From: Comamonas koreensis
GTDB lineage: Bacteria; Pseudomonadota; Gammaproteobacteria; Burkholderiales; Burkholderiaceae_C
Assembly (NCBI RefSeq): GCF_014076495.1
Contig: NZ_CP043575.1
Coordinates: forward strand, 992,001-1,056,000
Direction: 5' to 3'
DNA length: 64,000 nt
A model generated the notes under the pieces. The model ran no database searches and had not been told where the DNA came from. It was given only the letters and a program-made list of their open reading frames with translations. A program made the translations under genes and the position numbers. This document shows, in pieces, positions 56,501 through 64,000 of the stretch; positions within the stretch are counted from its first letter, which is position 1, and the number at the start of each line of letters is the position of its first letter.

Positions 56501-57873
56501 GCAATATAAAGCAGATTGACGACCAAAACGGCATATTTAAATATGCGTACGATGATGATAATCGACTGACTGAGGTTGAGCCTAATGGCGATGCACGAAA
56601 TCTTGGTTTTGAAAGCGAAGCTTATAAATATGATAATGCTGGTAATCGCATATTTAGTTTGCATCAACCCGGGGGGTGGGTTTATGCAGGGAATCAGTTG
56701 GTAGCATATCCAAAGCGTGATATGTTTGATGAAAATTTACAAGAGGTGAGCGCTACATATAGCCCTCAGGGGAATTTGGTTGCTGAAAGTAGCTCCGAAG
56801 CGAAAATACTATATAGTTACGATGCTACAGGGCGGTTGATAGGCTATAAAAATGACCGTCTAGATGTTATATATGGCTATGATCCGTACGGTAGGCGCAT
56901 AAGTAAGAGTAAGAAGAATGGTGTAGATATTGATACCTTCTACTATGCTTACAATAATCAAGGTCTTGTGGCTGAGTTTGATTCAAAGGGAGTGATGACA
57001 AAGGCTTATGGCTGGGGTAGGGCTGATGTTAGTGATGAGGAGTGGGGAGCTAATCCAGTTTGGCAGGCCGATGTTGTTAAAGGTGCTTTAAGTGAAAAGA
57101 TGACCGCTTATAACTATATACATAATGACCATTTGGGGTTTCCTGTAGTTTCGGTTAACGGGGATGGATTGATCACTTGGTCTGCAATTTATGATTCGTT
57201 TGGATCTGTGAAGATATTGGATAATTCTATAAATATCAATCTAAGATTTCCTGGTCAATATTGGGATGAAGAGAGTCGGTCTCATTATAATTACAGACGG
57301 AATTATATGCCGCAAATTGGGCGCTATATACAGAGTGATCCTATTGGCTTAAAGGGTGGTAGTAATTTTTATGCTTATGCATCATCTAATCCGATAATGT
57401 ATTATGACCCCCAGGGGCTACAAGCTAAACCATGTTGTCAGCCTCAAATGACAGATCAAGACTGCTGTAATTCAATACCAACTTCGAGCGACGGTCTTAA
57501 CTTTGAAATGCCTTCATTAGCGACTGGAACCGTTATGTGTTGTCAAGGACGATCTATTAGCTGTCTTTCTAAATCATACGATCATGCAAAGTATGGGCGA
57601 GATATCTCTAGAAGATGTGCAAAAGTGCATGAAGATACACATCAGGCGCATGTGAAAAAATGCCCCATGGATTGTAGTTACTTTGTCAATCCATTTGATA
57701 TCGATAAAATAAGCCCTGAGAAAGGTGAGTGTGAGGCATATGGTGCAGAGCTGAAATGTCTCACAGATAGTCTTCCTGAGTGCGGCGATGATGCACTTTG
57801 CAAGATGAAAATTAAAGCTTCTATAGCTTCAAGTAAAAAGGAACTTGGAGAAAAAAGACAATGCCCAATGTGA
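53542..57873 (+). CDS. Sec-exported Rhs/YD-repeat protein with Cys-rich HExxH toxin-like tip
   Basis: This 1443-aa protein has a Sec signal with long N-region (hydrophobic core ~34-50, cleavage near ASVASA). YD repeats fill ~180-1200, and the Rhs-associated core ends at about residue 1293 (GRYIQSDPIGL...YYDPQGL). The remaining ~150 residues differ from core, contain 15 Cys and a zincin-like motif HEDTH (His1363-His1367), with GECEAYGAE about 30 residues on as possible third ligand. This fits a C-terminal polymorphic toxin with metallopeptidase fold. There is no PAAR or VgrG-like part. DNA is GC rich to about 55085 and then AT rich. GAGGGA precedes ATG 53542. Confidence 0.85.
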   Translation: MTMTKKNTAGLAAAAAKTAALANANGSAPAKHLLRTSLLVAALGLASVASAQGISGIGAFAPNTELGFTPVAKAGEPRINWINGEYQESNTDLSVKVLGGSLDIARSWSQGRWWLNPAWAPLSFELDPLGSDAKVIERVGVLYERSGQSDLYMAKSKGNAPVYIKRLKDAAGQHTGWQWYDRFGNTIHYSADGVIQSYANASGVKVSFAYDSATSARILDHGGKTIYTVTMAGGLITRIEDLAGRSVSYQWAGQRLAQVTDVMGNAWKYGYDANGQITSRTDPLGLKISAQYIQSIPAPEPMLSLGKKGVTIDPTGTSGTTQKLANLWGGGRVGQFDGQSGCASTGANNYLRERRVFEVTYTDCRGNATVTQYDLQGNELSRTFNGKKTASNQWDGAYSQKYTNARGYSTTTTYDSNYQPLQITHPDGSVEKYTYEPVFGRQSSYTNQLGVVSTWRYDSKGNVTEWVEAKGLPEQRTTVYTYDPYSQLTSSTKGAGDATKADAITQSWQYDSAGNVIIFKDGEDNTFTQIYDSIGSLVEKIDPENNRKTYRYNKSGSVEMISVAGEIVERFKYDSLNRRIQSTTAMGYETNIKYDELGRLTEISEPGDSSGSGRKVQYDKYGSVQKTISPSGLSIVNEYDEFGRISNIYNIAGEKTSYVYGDYETENAGLLISTNYASYSEVYSYDQLGRKVKTTEIFDDGEKRSRIVQYNAAGERVAVINAAGAATLFAYDSLGRLLSVNTPAGGFSGYSYRFDNEMTEFLDGSDNRFKYAYDRNGRVVKTVSPLGVVVHFTYNKNGKLISRVDGGGNIKEFYYDNLYNLQKEVYRDASLKTIQSIAYRHDLDGQVIEYQQMGFDDRLLSSVVYERDMRGRVINSTVKYGMVNKTEVFGFNIGYKYDRDGRIVEVSYPDSSVQSYQYTDANLSQIKLPNKQVINYERYFHGKPANIIFPGSRSEAQFDGLYRLKNINIVAKDRLIAHKSYEYDVIGNIKQIDDQNGIFKYAYDDDNRLTEVEPNGDARNLGFESEAYKYDNAGNRIFSLHQPGGWVYAGNQLVAYPKRDMFDENLQEVSATYSPQGNLVAESSSEAKILYSYDATGRLIGYKNDRLDVIYGYDPYGRRISKSKKNGVDIDTFYYAYNNQGLVAEFDSKGVMTKAYGWGRADVSDEEWGANPVWQADVVKGALSEKMTAYNYIHNDHLGFPVVSVNGDGLITWSAIYDSFGSVKILDNSININLRFPGQYWDEESRSHYNYRRNYMPQIGRYIQSDPIGLKGGSNFYAYASSNPIMYYDPQGLQAKPCCQPQMTDQDCCNSIPTSSDGLNFEMPSLATGTVMCCQGRSISCLSKSYDHAKYGRDISRRCAKVHEDTHQAHVKKCPMDCSYFVNPFDIDKISPEKGECEAYGAELKCLTDSLPECGDDALCKMKIKASIASSKKELGEKRQCPM

Positions 57874-58160
57874 AGACGATCTTGTTGGTAATCTTAATAA
57901 TCCCTCAGTTATCCGCATGCTTTGGCACTTTGTGTGAAGGAGGCTGTGGTAGAAGGATGCGCGATGCGGAAGCCATTGAAAGAATGAAAAAACTTTATAA
58001 GATGGATGAGGACTTGATTCAATTTGGAAAATTTGAAGTTGTATATAAAAGAAATAATTATTATGTTAAATTCATAGTTGAGCCGAGAGTGCCAGGAGGG
58101 GAGTTTGAAGTGGTATTTGATTGCGCGGGTGATCCGATTTCTTCCACGCCAGGAAAATGA
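57861..58160 (+). CDS. Small lipoprotein, candidate immunity protein of the Rhs toxin
   Basis: This 99-aa protein starts inside the Rhs gene (13-nt overlap, GGAG about 10 nt upstream), so it is translationally coupled to the toxin. It has a hydrophobic signal and a lipobox LSAC (Cys20), followed by GTLCEGGCGRR and a small domain with VVYKRNNYYVKF. A periplasmic membrane-anchored protein would be well placed to block a toxin active in the periplasm. The base composition matches the AT-rich toxin region. I do not recognise a family; immunity is inferred only from position, size and export. Confidence 0.65.
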   Translation: MPNVKTILLVILIIPQLSACFGTLCEGGCGRRMRDAEAIERMKKLYKMDEDLIQFGKFEVVYKRNNYYVKFIVEPRVPGGEFEVVFDCAGDPISSTPGK

Positions 58161-58913
58161 ATTTATGGCTTTTATTTTGTGTTTAATTTATCGAAGAATT
58201 CTTGTGTCTGAATGTTGATTTTTTATGTGTATGCTCTTTATATATTTAATGGTGATGAGGTTGTAGTGACGTTGTTTAATGAAGTAGACATTGAGGAGTG
58301 TGTTTTGTAATTACAAAAATTGGAATATATCTGATAGGCGTTGTATTGACGAAGATAGCTGCAGCGTTGGTGTTCTATGTGCCGGCCGTCTCGTCTTTCT
58401 CGTTGTTTTAATTTTGTCAATGTGGTTTGCAAGTTGGGGAAATTGCGTTGACTTAGAAAAAAGAAGAAATATGAGAAAGTTAGCTAATCTGAATTTGACT
58501 TTACTGCCATTAAAATAATGACTGAGGTTCAGGGGATATGCATCGGGCTGGATGCCAAAATCCAATCGGCATAGCCCCAATTAAAAGTAATTAAGGGGTG
58601 ATGTTAAATATTTTCTCCTGTGCTATTCAGATTTTTCTAATATTAAAGATGTATTTTTAAAGCATGTGATTTTATTGTTAATATAAAAAGTAAATGGCGT
58701 AAAGCTTCTTAATGGTGGTTCTGAATTGATTTTCTGAGAGCCTCCAGATGATTGGTATTGTCTGGGTGTGCGTGTTGTTGATGAATATTGTATTTGAATT
58801 TTTGAAATGATGATATTTATGGATTAATGCTGAATGGGCGAATTCCGTAATAAATTTATTTTGGTTTATTTCAAAAAAATGTTGCATTGCTTAATTTGAA
58901 GGTGCAATAGGAT
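58161..58913. other. AT-rich region without convincing genes
   Basis: This region has the same low GC as the toxin and immunity genes. It contains only short frames: 58212-58310 (32 codons, starting MLIFYVYALYIF) and 58291-58518 on the plus strand, and 58678-58887 on the minus strand. None has good coding support. It may be a remnant of a former toxin/immunity cassette. Confidence 0.5.
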
Positions 58914-59072
58914 ATGGGGTTTTTTGGGCTTGCCAGTGTTAACGCTGGCAAGCCCTGTCTCATCAAACTACCCAAGGCCAATCCCTCCACTATCCGAGAT
59001 ACAGTTCTGCAGCAACTAGCCAATGAGTGGCGTCTAGTGCGCCCCAGGGGCGCGCTGAGTGTAGACACCTGA
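58914..59072 (+). CDS. Small ORF of uncertain status (52 aa)
   Basis: An ATG-started frame encodes MGFFGLASVNAGKPCLIKLP, continues with NPSTIRDTVLQQLANEWRL and ends at a TGA at 59072. Base composition here is back to the genomic GC level. It has no clear RBS and no family I recognise; it may be the 3' fragment of an older gene. The first part overlaps a strong inverted repeat (58926-58955). Confidence 0.2.
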   Translation: MGFFGLASVNAGKPCLIKLPKANPSTIRDTVLQQLANEWRLVRPRGALSVDT

Positions 59073-59448
59073 GCGCTGCGCTCAGCCAGTGATCGCTCGT
59101 GTGTCCTGACAAACTCCTTCTCACCCAGGCTCCAAAAGCACTGCCTTTTAGCCTCCAGCCAAGACCTCAGCAGACATCCAACTCTGAGGCCTGCGAGCCC
59201 GCGCTAGAACCACCGCAAAGCGTTTCCATAGAGCGCCGCCTGAACAAGAACATCCTCGACTTCTTCCGACCCCTATGGTTTTCTGAGAGAACACGTTCGA
59301 GGCTGAGTACCTGACACCCCAGCACAGACTTCTCATATCCATATTTGAAATTCTTCGTGGTGCAAAGCCAGCCCGAAAGCTCCAATGGAGGCTTCGTTGC
59401 TGCTGCCGCCATGTGATGGCGCAGTCTTTACCTCCAGAAAGACGTCCC
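59073..59448. other. Intergenic region upstream of the MetQ genes
   Basis: No gene was recognised. It contains short GC-rich inverted repeats near 59040-59090 and the leader of the first MetQ gene. I looked for, but did not recognise, a SAM riboswitch. Confidence 0.4.
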
Positions 59449-60261
59449 ATGTTTCAGAGTTTCAAGCGTGTGCTGATCTCCGCTGCCATTGCTGTGGCCG
59501 TGCTGCCAGCTGTGGCGGCAGACAAGCTCAAGATCGCTGTCGTGCCCGGTGCCTATGCCGATTCCATCAATGCGGCTGCCAAGGATGCGAAGGCCCAGGG
59601 CATTGACGTGGAGGTGATCGAGTTCACCGACTGGACCACGCCGAATGTCGCGGTCAACAACGGCGATATCGATATCAACTACTTCCAGCACCAGCCGTTT
59701 CTGGATAACGCGGTGAAGAAGAATGGCTATGCGCTGGCCAGCGCCGGCACCGGCATTCTGGCCAATGTGGGCCTGTATTCGCTCAAGCACAAGAACGTGG
59801 CCGATGTGCCCAACAACGGCAAGGTGGGCATTGCCAGTGACCCGGTCAACCAGGGCCGGGGCCTGTTGCTGCTGCAAAAGGTCGGGCTGATCACGCTCAA
59901 GCCGGGTGTCGGTTATCTGGGCTCCATCAACGACATTGCCAGCAACCCCAAGTCGCTGCGCTTTGTCGAGGTCGAAGGGCCGCAGCTGGTGCGCATCACC
60001 GGTGATGTGGATATCGCCCAGGGCTACCCGCACTTCATCGTGGCGGCCAAGGCCTTTGATCCATCGAGCGGCCTGGCGTACTCGGGCATCGAGGACCAAC
60101 AGTTCGCGATCCAGTTCGTGGTCAAGAAGGACCGGGTCAACGACCCGGTGGTGCAGAAGTTCATCCGCATCTACCAGAACTCCGAGACCGTGCGCACGGT
60201 CAGCAAAAAGTCTTTCAGCAATGACGACCGGCTCTACACGCTGGCCTGGCTGAAGAAGTAA
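59449..60261 (+). CDS. MetQ/NlpA-family substrate-binding protein
   Basis: This 270-aa periplasmic protein has a Sec signal (cleavage near LPAVAA-DK) without lipobox and the NlpA fold: KLKIAVVPGAYADSINAA, EFTDWTTPNVAVNNGDIDINYFQHQPFL and [16 protein letters not shown]. It should bind methionine or a related sulfur compound and deliver it to the MetNI transporter encoded downstream. The ATG at 59449 was chosen over one at 59413. Unlike E. coli MetQ it is not a lipoprotein. Confidence 0.9.
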   Translation: MFQSFKRVLISAAIAVAVLPAVAADKLKIAVVPGAYADSINAAAKDAKAQGIDVEVIEFTDWTTPNVAVNNGDIDINYFQHQPFLDNAVKKNGYALASAGTGILANVGLYSLKHKNVADVPNNGKVGIASDPVNQGRGLLLLQKVGLITLKPGVGYLGSINDIASNPKSLRFVEVEGPQLVRITGDVDIAQGYPHFIVAAKAFDPSSGLAYSGIEDQQFAIQFVVKKDRVNDPVVQKFIRIYQNSETVRTVSKKSFSNDDRLYTLAWLKK

Positions 60262-60301
60262 GCCGCGTACCAAGACCTTTCATCAAGCAAGCGAGAAAAA
60301 C

Positions 60302-61120
60302 ATGACGAACAAGATAAACAGACGTGTGGTGGCGGCAATTGCAGCAGCGGCCATGCTGGGAGGGTGGCAACTGGCGCAGGCAGCCGACAAGATCCGCATC
60401 GCCTCCACGCCGGGGGCCACGGCCGATGCCATCAAGGCGGTGGTGGCCGATGCCAAGAGCCAGGGGTTGGATGTGGAGCTGGTCGAGTTCACCGACTGGA
60501 CGGTGCCCAATGAGGCCGTCAACAACGGCGATGTGGACCTGAACTTTTTCCAGCACCAGGCCTTCTTGAACAACGTCATCAAGGAGCGCGGCTACCAGCT
60601 CAAGTTTGTGGGCCTGGGCCTGTTGCAGAACATTGGCATCTACTCCGAGCGCTACCAGTCGCTGGCCGATGTGCCGGCCAAGGCCAAGGTCGCGATTGCC
60701 AATGACCCGGTCAACCAGGGCCGGGGCTTGGCACTGCTGCAAAAGGCCGGCCTGATCCGCCTGCGCACCGGCGATGCGCCCGGCGCCACGGTGGCCGATA
60801 TCACCGACAACCCCAAGCAGCTGCGCTTTTATGAAGTCGAAGGCCCGCAGCTGATCCGCTCGCTGCCCGATGTGGACCTGGCCGTGCTCTGGCCGAGCTA
60901 CTTTGTCAGCGCCGGCAAGAAGGAGCAGGCCAGCAAGGCCCTGGCCTATTCGGGCATTGCCGACCGCTTCTATGCGATGGGCTTTGTCGCGCAGGCCAGC
61001 CGTGCCGACGACCCCAAGCTGCGCAAATTTGTCCAGGTGTTCCAGAACTCTGCGGCAGTCAAGCAGGCGATCAGCCAGCAGTTCAACAACGACCCCAAGC
61101 TCTACACCTTGCCCTGGTAA
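60302..61120 (+). CDS. Second MetQ/NlpA-family substrate-binding protein
   Basis: This 272-aa paralogue of the preceding gene has the same fold and motifs ([39 protein letters not shown]), with signal cleavage near AQAA-DK. It lies 40 nt downstream of the first copy and 23 nt before metN. The two binding proteins probably share one permease and may differ in ligand. The divergence between the copies suggests an old duplication rather than a recent one. Confidence 0.9.
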   Translation: MTNKINRRVVAAIAAAAMLGGWQLAQAADKIRIASTPGATADAIKAVVADAKSQGLDVELVEFTDWTVPNEAVNNGDVDLNFFQHQAFLNNVIKERGYQLKFVGLGLLQNIGIYSERYQSLADVPAKAKVAIANDPVNQGRGLALLQKAGLIRLRTGDAPGATVADITDNPKQLRFYEVEGPQLIRSLPDVDLAVLWPSYFVSAGKKEQASKALAYSGIADRFYAMGFVAQASRADDPKLRKFVQVFQNSAAVKQAISQQFNNDPKLYTLPW

Positions 61121-61143
61121 GGGCAGGACACCAGGAGACGCAC

Positions 61144-62334
61144 ATGGCCCTTTCCGCCGTATCCAATGTATTGCGCAAGCAGTTCCGCGCCGAGGCCGAG
61201 CCGGCCGCCGAGGGCCGTGCTGCGCGCGCCAGCGCAGCGGTACCAACCGCCGCAAGCGGCCAGGCGCCGGTAGCCGCCACCCCCTTGGGCACCGTGGTAT
61301 TCCGCAATCTGGGCAAGGTCTACCGCTCATCGGCCGGTGAGGTGCCTGCGCTGCAGAACATCACCTTGGACATTGCTGCGGGCAGCATCTTCGGCATCAT
61401 CGGCCGCAGTGGCGCGGGCAAGTCCAGCCTGCTGCGCACCATCAACCGCTTGGAAGCGCCCAGCAGCGGCCAGGTGCTGGTCGATGGTGTCGATATTGGC
61501 ACCTTGGATGAAGCGGGCCTGGTGCAACTGCGCCGCCGCGTCGGCATGATTTTTCAGCACTTCAACCTGCTGTCGGCCAAGACGGTGTTCGAGAACGTGG
61601 CGCTGCCGCTCAAGGTCGCAGGTGTGCCGGCTGCGCAGATCCAGCAGCGCGTGACCGAGCTGCTCGACCTGGTGGGCCTGCAGGACAAGCACAAGACCTA
61701 CCCCAGCCGTCTCTCCGGCGGGCAAAAGCAGCGCGTAGGCATTGCCCGTGCGCTGGCTACGCGCCCCGAGATTCTGCTCTGCGACGAGGCCACCTCGGCG
61801 CTGGACCCGGAAACCACGCAGGCCATTCTTGCGCTGCTGCGCGATATCAACCGCCGCCTGGGCATCACGGTGATCCTGATCACCCATGAGATGAGCGTGA
61901 TCCGCGAGATTGCCGACCAGGTGCTGGTGCTGGAGAAGGGCGAGATTGCCGAGCTGGGCGAGGTTTGGCAGGTGTTTGGCAACCCGCGCCATGCCGCCAC
62001 CCAGGCCCTGCTGGCACCGCTGCGCCACGGCGTGCCCGATGACCTGCAGCAGCGCCTGCAGCCGCAAGCGCCCGGCACCGGCCGCTTTGAGCAAGTACTG
62101 CAGCTGGGCTACTGCGGCCATGACGGGCTGGAGCCGGACTTTCCCCGCATTGCCGAGGCACTGGGCGCCAAGGTGCGCCTGCTGCACGGCGGTGTGGACC
62201 GCATCCAGGGCCATGCCCAGGGCCAGCTCATCATCGCCATCGATGGTGCCGCCGCCCGCAACGACTGGGCCGCGCTGACGCAAGGCCCTGCCACCATCGC
62301 ACATGAAATCAGGGTACTGGGCTATGTTGTTTGA
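61144..62334 (+). CDS. metN: Methionine ABC transporter ATP-binding protein
   Basis: This 396-aa ATPase has Walker [10 protein letters not shown] (~87-95), signature LSGGQKQR (~190), Walker [13 protein letters not shown] (~210-221) and the switch His in LITHE. The C-terminal NIL domain (~315-395), which senses intracellular methionine in MetN, is present. An N-terminal extension of about 50 Ala-rich residues precedes the usual start; a later start is possible but VFRNLGKVY at ~residue 53 has no nearby ATG. It overlaps metI by 11 nt. Confidence 0.93.
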   Translation: MALSAVSNVLRKQFRAEAEPAAEGRAARASAAVPTAASGQAPVAATPLGTVVFRNLGKVYRSSAGEVPALQNITLDIAAGSIFGIIGRSGAGKSSLLRTINRLEAPSSGQVLVDGVDIGTLDEAGLVQLRRRVGMIFQHFNLLSAKTVFENVALPLKVAGVPAAQIQQRVTELLDLVGLQDKHKTYPSRLSGGQKQRVGIARALATRPEILLCDEATSALDPETTQAILALLRDINRRLGITVILITHEMSVIREIADQVLVLEKGEIAELGEVWQVFGNPRHAATQALLAPLRHGVPDDLQQRLQPQAPGTGRFEQVLQLGYCGHDGLEPDFPRIAEALGAKVRLLHGGVDRIQGHAQGQLIIAIDGAAARNDWAALTQGPATIAHEIRVLGYVV

Positions 62335-62986
62335 ACTGAGTATTTCCATCGACCGTTACTGGAAGGCGCTGGCCGACACCTTCATCATGGTGTCCACCTC
62401 GGCCGGTATCGCGCTGCTGGCGGGCATTCCGCTGGCCATCTTGCTGATCGTGACGGCACCTGGTGGCTTTCTCGAATCGCCCCGCACCAACCGCGCCGTC
62501 GGCAGCGTCGTCAACGGCTTCCGGGCCACGCCCTTTATCGTGCTGCTGGTCGCGTTGATTCCGTTCACCCGTCTGGTCACCGGCACGACGATTGGCGTCT
62601 GGGCGGCGATTGTGCCGCTGGCCATCAGTGCCACGCCGTTCTTTGCGCGCATTGCCGAGGTCAGTCTGCGTGAGGTCGATCCCGGCCTGATCGAGGCGGC
62701 ACAGGCGATTGGCTGCAAGAAGTGGGACATCGTGCGCCATGTCTACCTGCCCGAGGCCCTGCCCGGCATCATCGGCGGCTTCACCATCACCCTGGTGGCG
62801 CTGATCAGCTCGTCGGCCATGGCCGGCGCGGTGGGGGCCGGTGGCCTGGGCGACCTGGCGATCCGCTACGGCTACCAGCGCTTTGATACGCAGGTGATGC
62901 TGATCGTGATCGCGGTGCTGATTGCGCTGGTCACCATCGTGCAGACCGCTGGCGACCGCGTGGCGCACTGGTTGCGCAGCCGCTGA
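62324..62986 (+). CDS. metI: Methionine ABC transporter permease
   Basis: This 220-aa inner-membrane protein has five TM segments and the binding-protein-dependent transport EAA loop ([25 protein letters not shown]). ATG 62324 overlaps the metN stop by 11 nt. Together with MetN and the two MetQ proteins it forms a D-methionine/L-methionine-type uptake system. The following gene for an SfnB-like enzyme suggests that the imported compound may be an organosulfur substrate other than methionine. Confidence 0.93.
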   Translation: MLFELSISIDRYWKALADTFIMVSTSAGIALLAGIPLAILLIVTAPGGFLESPRTNRAVGSVVNGFRATPFIVLLVALIPFTRLVTGTTIGVWAAIVPLAISATPFFARIAEVSLREVDPGLIEAAQAIGCKKWDIVRHVYLPEALPGIIGGFTITLVALISSSAMAGAVGAGGLGDLAIRYGYQRFDTQVMLIVIAVLIALVTIVQTAGDRVAHWLRSR

Positions 62987-63007
62987 CCGTCCGCGTTATC
63001 GCGGCCC

Positions 63008-63028
63008 ACCACGGCGCAGTGCCGTGGT
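63008..63028. other. Inverted repeat between metI and the SfnB-like gene
   Basis: ACCACGGC and GCCGTGGT form an 8-bp stem with a 5-nt loop. There is no T tract; it may modulate read-through or mRNA stability between the two genes. Confidence 0.35.
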
Positions 63029-63088
63029 CTGCAGGCCAGGGCGTGTCTCTGGCCTGTCTCTCTCCGAACCCCTTTCAGAAAGCACCGA

Positions 63089-64000
63089 ATGACTTCAGCG
63101 GTTGCCCAGGGCGCAGCGTTGCCCGCCGATTCCCCACCCCGCCTGCCTTTGCCGCCCAGCCAGCCCGCGCAGATCCGCAGCGAGGCCGAGGCCTTGCAGG
63201 TGGCCGCTGCGCTGGCCGAGAGCTTTCGCGGCGGCGCGGCCCGGCGCGACAGCGAACGCCTGTTGCCCTGGGACGAGATCGAGCGCTATACCGCCAGCGG
63301 CCTGGGCGGCATCACCGTGCCGCGCAGCCATGGCGGCCTGCAGGCCAGCTGGCACACCGTCGTGCAGGTGTTTGCGACCATCAGCGCGGCCGATGCCTCG
63401 CTAGGGCAAATTCCACAAAACCACTTTGCGCTGGTGCAGAACCTGCGCGATACCGCGAGCCCCGCGCAGCAAAGCCGCTGGTTTGCCGATGTGCTGGGCG
63501 GCTACCGGCTGGGCAATGCTGGACCTGAGCGCAAGGGCCGCGCCGCCCAGCTGAGCGATGCCACCGCCAGCCTGCGCCGGGCGGCCGATGGCCGGCTGCT
63601 GGTCAACGGCACGCGCTACTACTCCACCGGATCGTTGTTTGCCCACTGGGTGCCTTTCCGCGCCGAGGACGAGGCGCAGCGCCCCGTGCAGGTCTGGGTG
63701 CGGCGCACGGTGCCGGGCCTGCAGATCATCGACAACTGGAACGCCTTTGGCCAGAAGACCACCGCCAGCGGTGGTGTGGTGCTGACCGATGTGGAGGTTG
63801 AGCCGCGTGATGTGATTGCGCTGCATGACCTGAAGGACCGGCCGACTCTCTCCGGCCCGGTGTCGCAGATTCTGCAAGCCGCCATCGACATGGGCATTGC
63901 CCAGGGCGCGTTTGACGAGGCGCGCCAGTTTGTGCGCGACAAGACCCGTGCCTGGGTGCACTCGGGTGTCGAGCATGCCTGGCAGGACCCCTACATCATC
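63089..64000 (+). CDS. SfnB-like sulfur-acquisition flavin oxidoreductase (5' part)
   Basis: The frame from ATG 63089 stays open to the window end, giving 304 residues. It belongs to the acyl-CoA-dehydrogenase-like flavoproteins of the SfnB/DszC kind, which work with FMNH2 in organosulfur use. Visible features are the N-terminal helix domain with LPWDEIERYTASGLGGITVP, SAADASLGQIPQNHFALVQ, the middle beta domain NGTRYYSTGSLFAHW, and the start of the C-terminal helices (WVHSGVEHAWQDPYII). It is placed 102 nt after metI, probably in one operon. The C-terminus is outside the window. Confidence 0.88.
   Translation, partial: MTSAVAQGAALPADSPPRLPLPPSQPAQIRSEAEALQVAAALAESFRGGAARRDSERLLPWDEIERYTASGLGGITVPRSHGGLQASWHTVVQVFATISAADASLGQIPQNHFALVQNLRDTASPAQQSRWFADVLGGYRLGNAGPERKGRAAQLSDATASLRRAADGRLLVNGTRYYSTGSLFAHWVPFRAEDEAQRPVQVWVRRTVPGLQIIDNWNAFGQKTTASGGVVLTDVEVEPRDVIALHDLKDRPTLSGPVSQILQAAIDMGIAQGAFDEARQFVRDKTRAWVHSGVEHAWQDPYII

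Noticed and set aside
53542..57873. Type VI secretion (PAAR-Rhs) effector
   Set aside because: The N-terminus is a Sec signal peptide, with no PAAR domain and no VgrG or chaperone gene nearby.
58678..58887. Minus-strand frame of 69 codons in the AT-rich scar
   Set aside because: No RBS, biased Asn/Thr/Ile/His composition and no recognisable domain; likely chance frame.
58926..58955. Terminator at the strong inverted repeat
   Set aside because: The T run is before, not after, the hairpin on the plus strand, and the minus strand would end in A; neither direction fits an intrinsic terminator.

Overview
The window looks like a chromosomal segment of a betaproteobacterium, most likely a Comamonadaceae member (Comamonas or a close relative). 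This is an inference from the high-GC codon usage of most genes, from family-typical gene neighbours (MFS transporter-ssb, tsaB-rimI-uracil-DNA-glycosylase-like, NUDIX near mnmA, imelysin/di-haem oxidase/DUF1513) and from the protein sequences. No rRNA, tRNA or CRISPR array was seen.

Layout: 0.35-2.4 kb holds an MFS exporter and ssb. 2.45-2.78 kb is a 323-bp MITE-like element with about 30-bp terminal inverted repeats. 2.8-8.45 kb holds a DUF417 membrane protein with its TetR-type regulator, a solute-binding-like protein coupled to a YbaK-type deacylase, a rhomboid protease and a membrane protein. 8.45-12.8 kb (minus strand) holds mnmA, a penicillin-acylase-family lipoprotein and a NUDIX hydrolase. 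12.9-16.1 kb holds pepP and pyk. 16.4-21.6 kb is an imelysin operon whose di-haem oxidoreductase gene carries an in-frame amber codon. 21.6-24.45 kb holds a PAP2 phosphatase divergent from a PmrA/QseB-type two-component system, with a PmrA-like box between them. 24.5-29.6 kb holds fba, a glutathione reductase, an M48 peptidase with a type IV pilin-like C-terminus, and a lipoprotein. 29.7-36.96 kb holds an acyl-CoA ligase, MTA/SAH nucleosidase, a second MFS protein, corA, and the minus-strand tsaB-rimI-UDG-like operon. 37.1-39.5 kb holds dacB and an ankyrin protein.

The most unusual part is 39.77-58.16 kb. Six co-directional, overlapping or closely spaced genes all appear to encode exported proteins: a 1735-aa Ig-repeat surface protein with an anchor/CTERM-like tail, a rhodanese-like protein without the catalytic Cys, two beta-helix/Ig-like giant proteins (one ending in Cys-rich and poly-Gly tracts), a Sec-type Rhs/YD-repeat protein with a Cys-rich HExxH toxin-like tip, and a small overlapping lipoprotein that is a candidate immunity protein. 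Two genes are mosaics with abrupt AT-rich blocks (about 47.6-49.03 kb and 55.09-58.9 kb), which suggests cassette exchange. I infer a surface-displayed or secreted Rhs toxin system that does not use the type VI PAAR route; its function is untested.

From 58.2 to 59.4 kb there is an AT-rich scar without a convincing gene. The right end holds a methionine/organosulfur uptake operon (two MetQ paralogues, MetN, MetI) followed by an SfnB-like flavin oxidoreductase that runs off the window.
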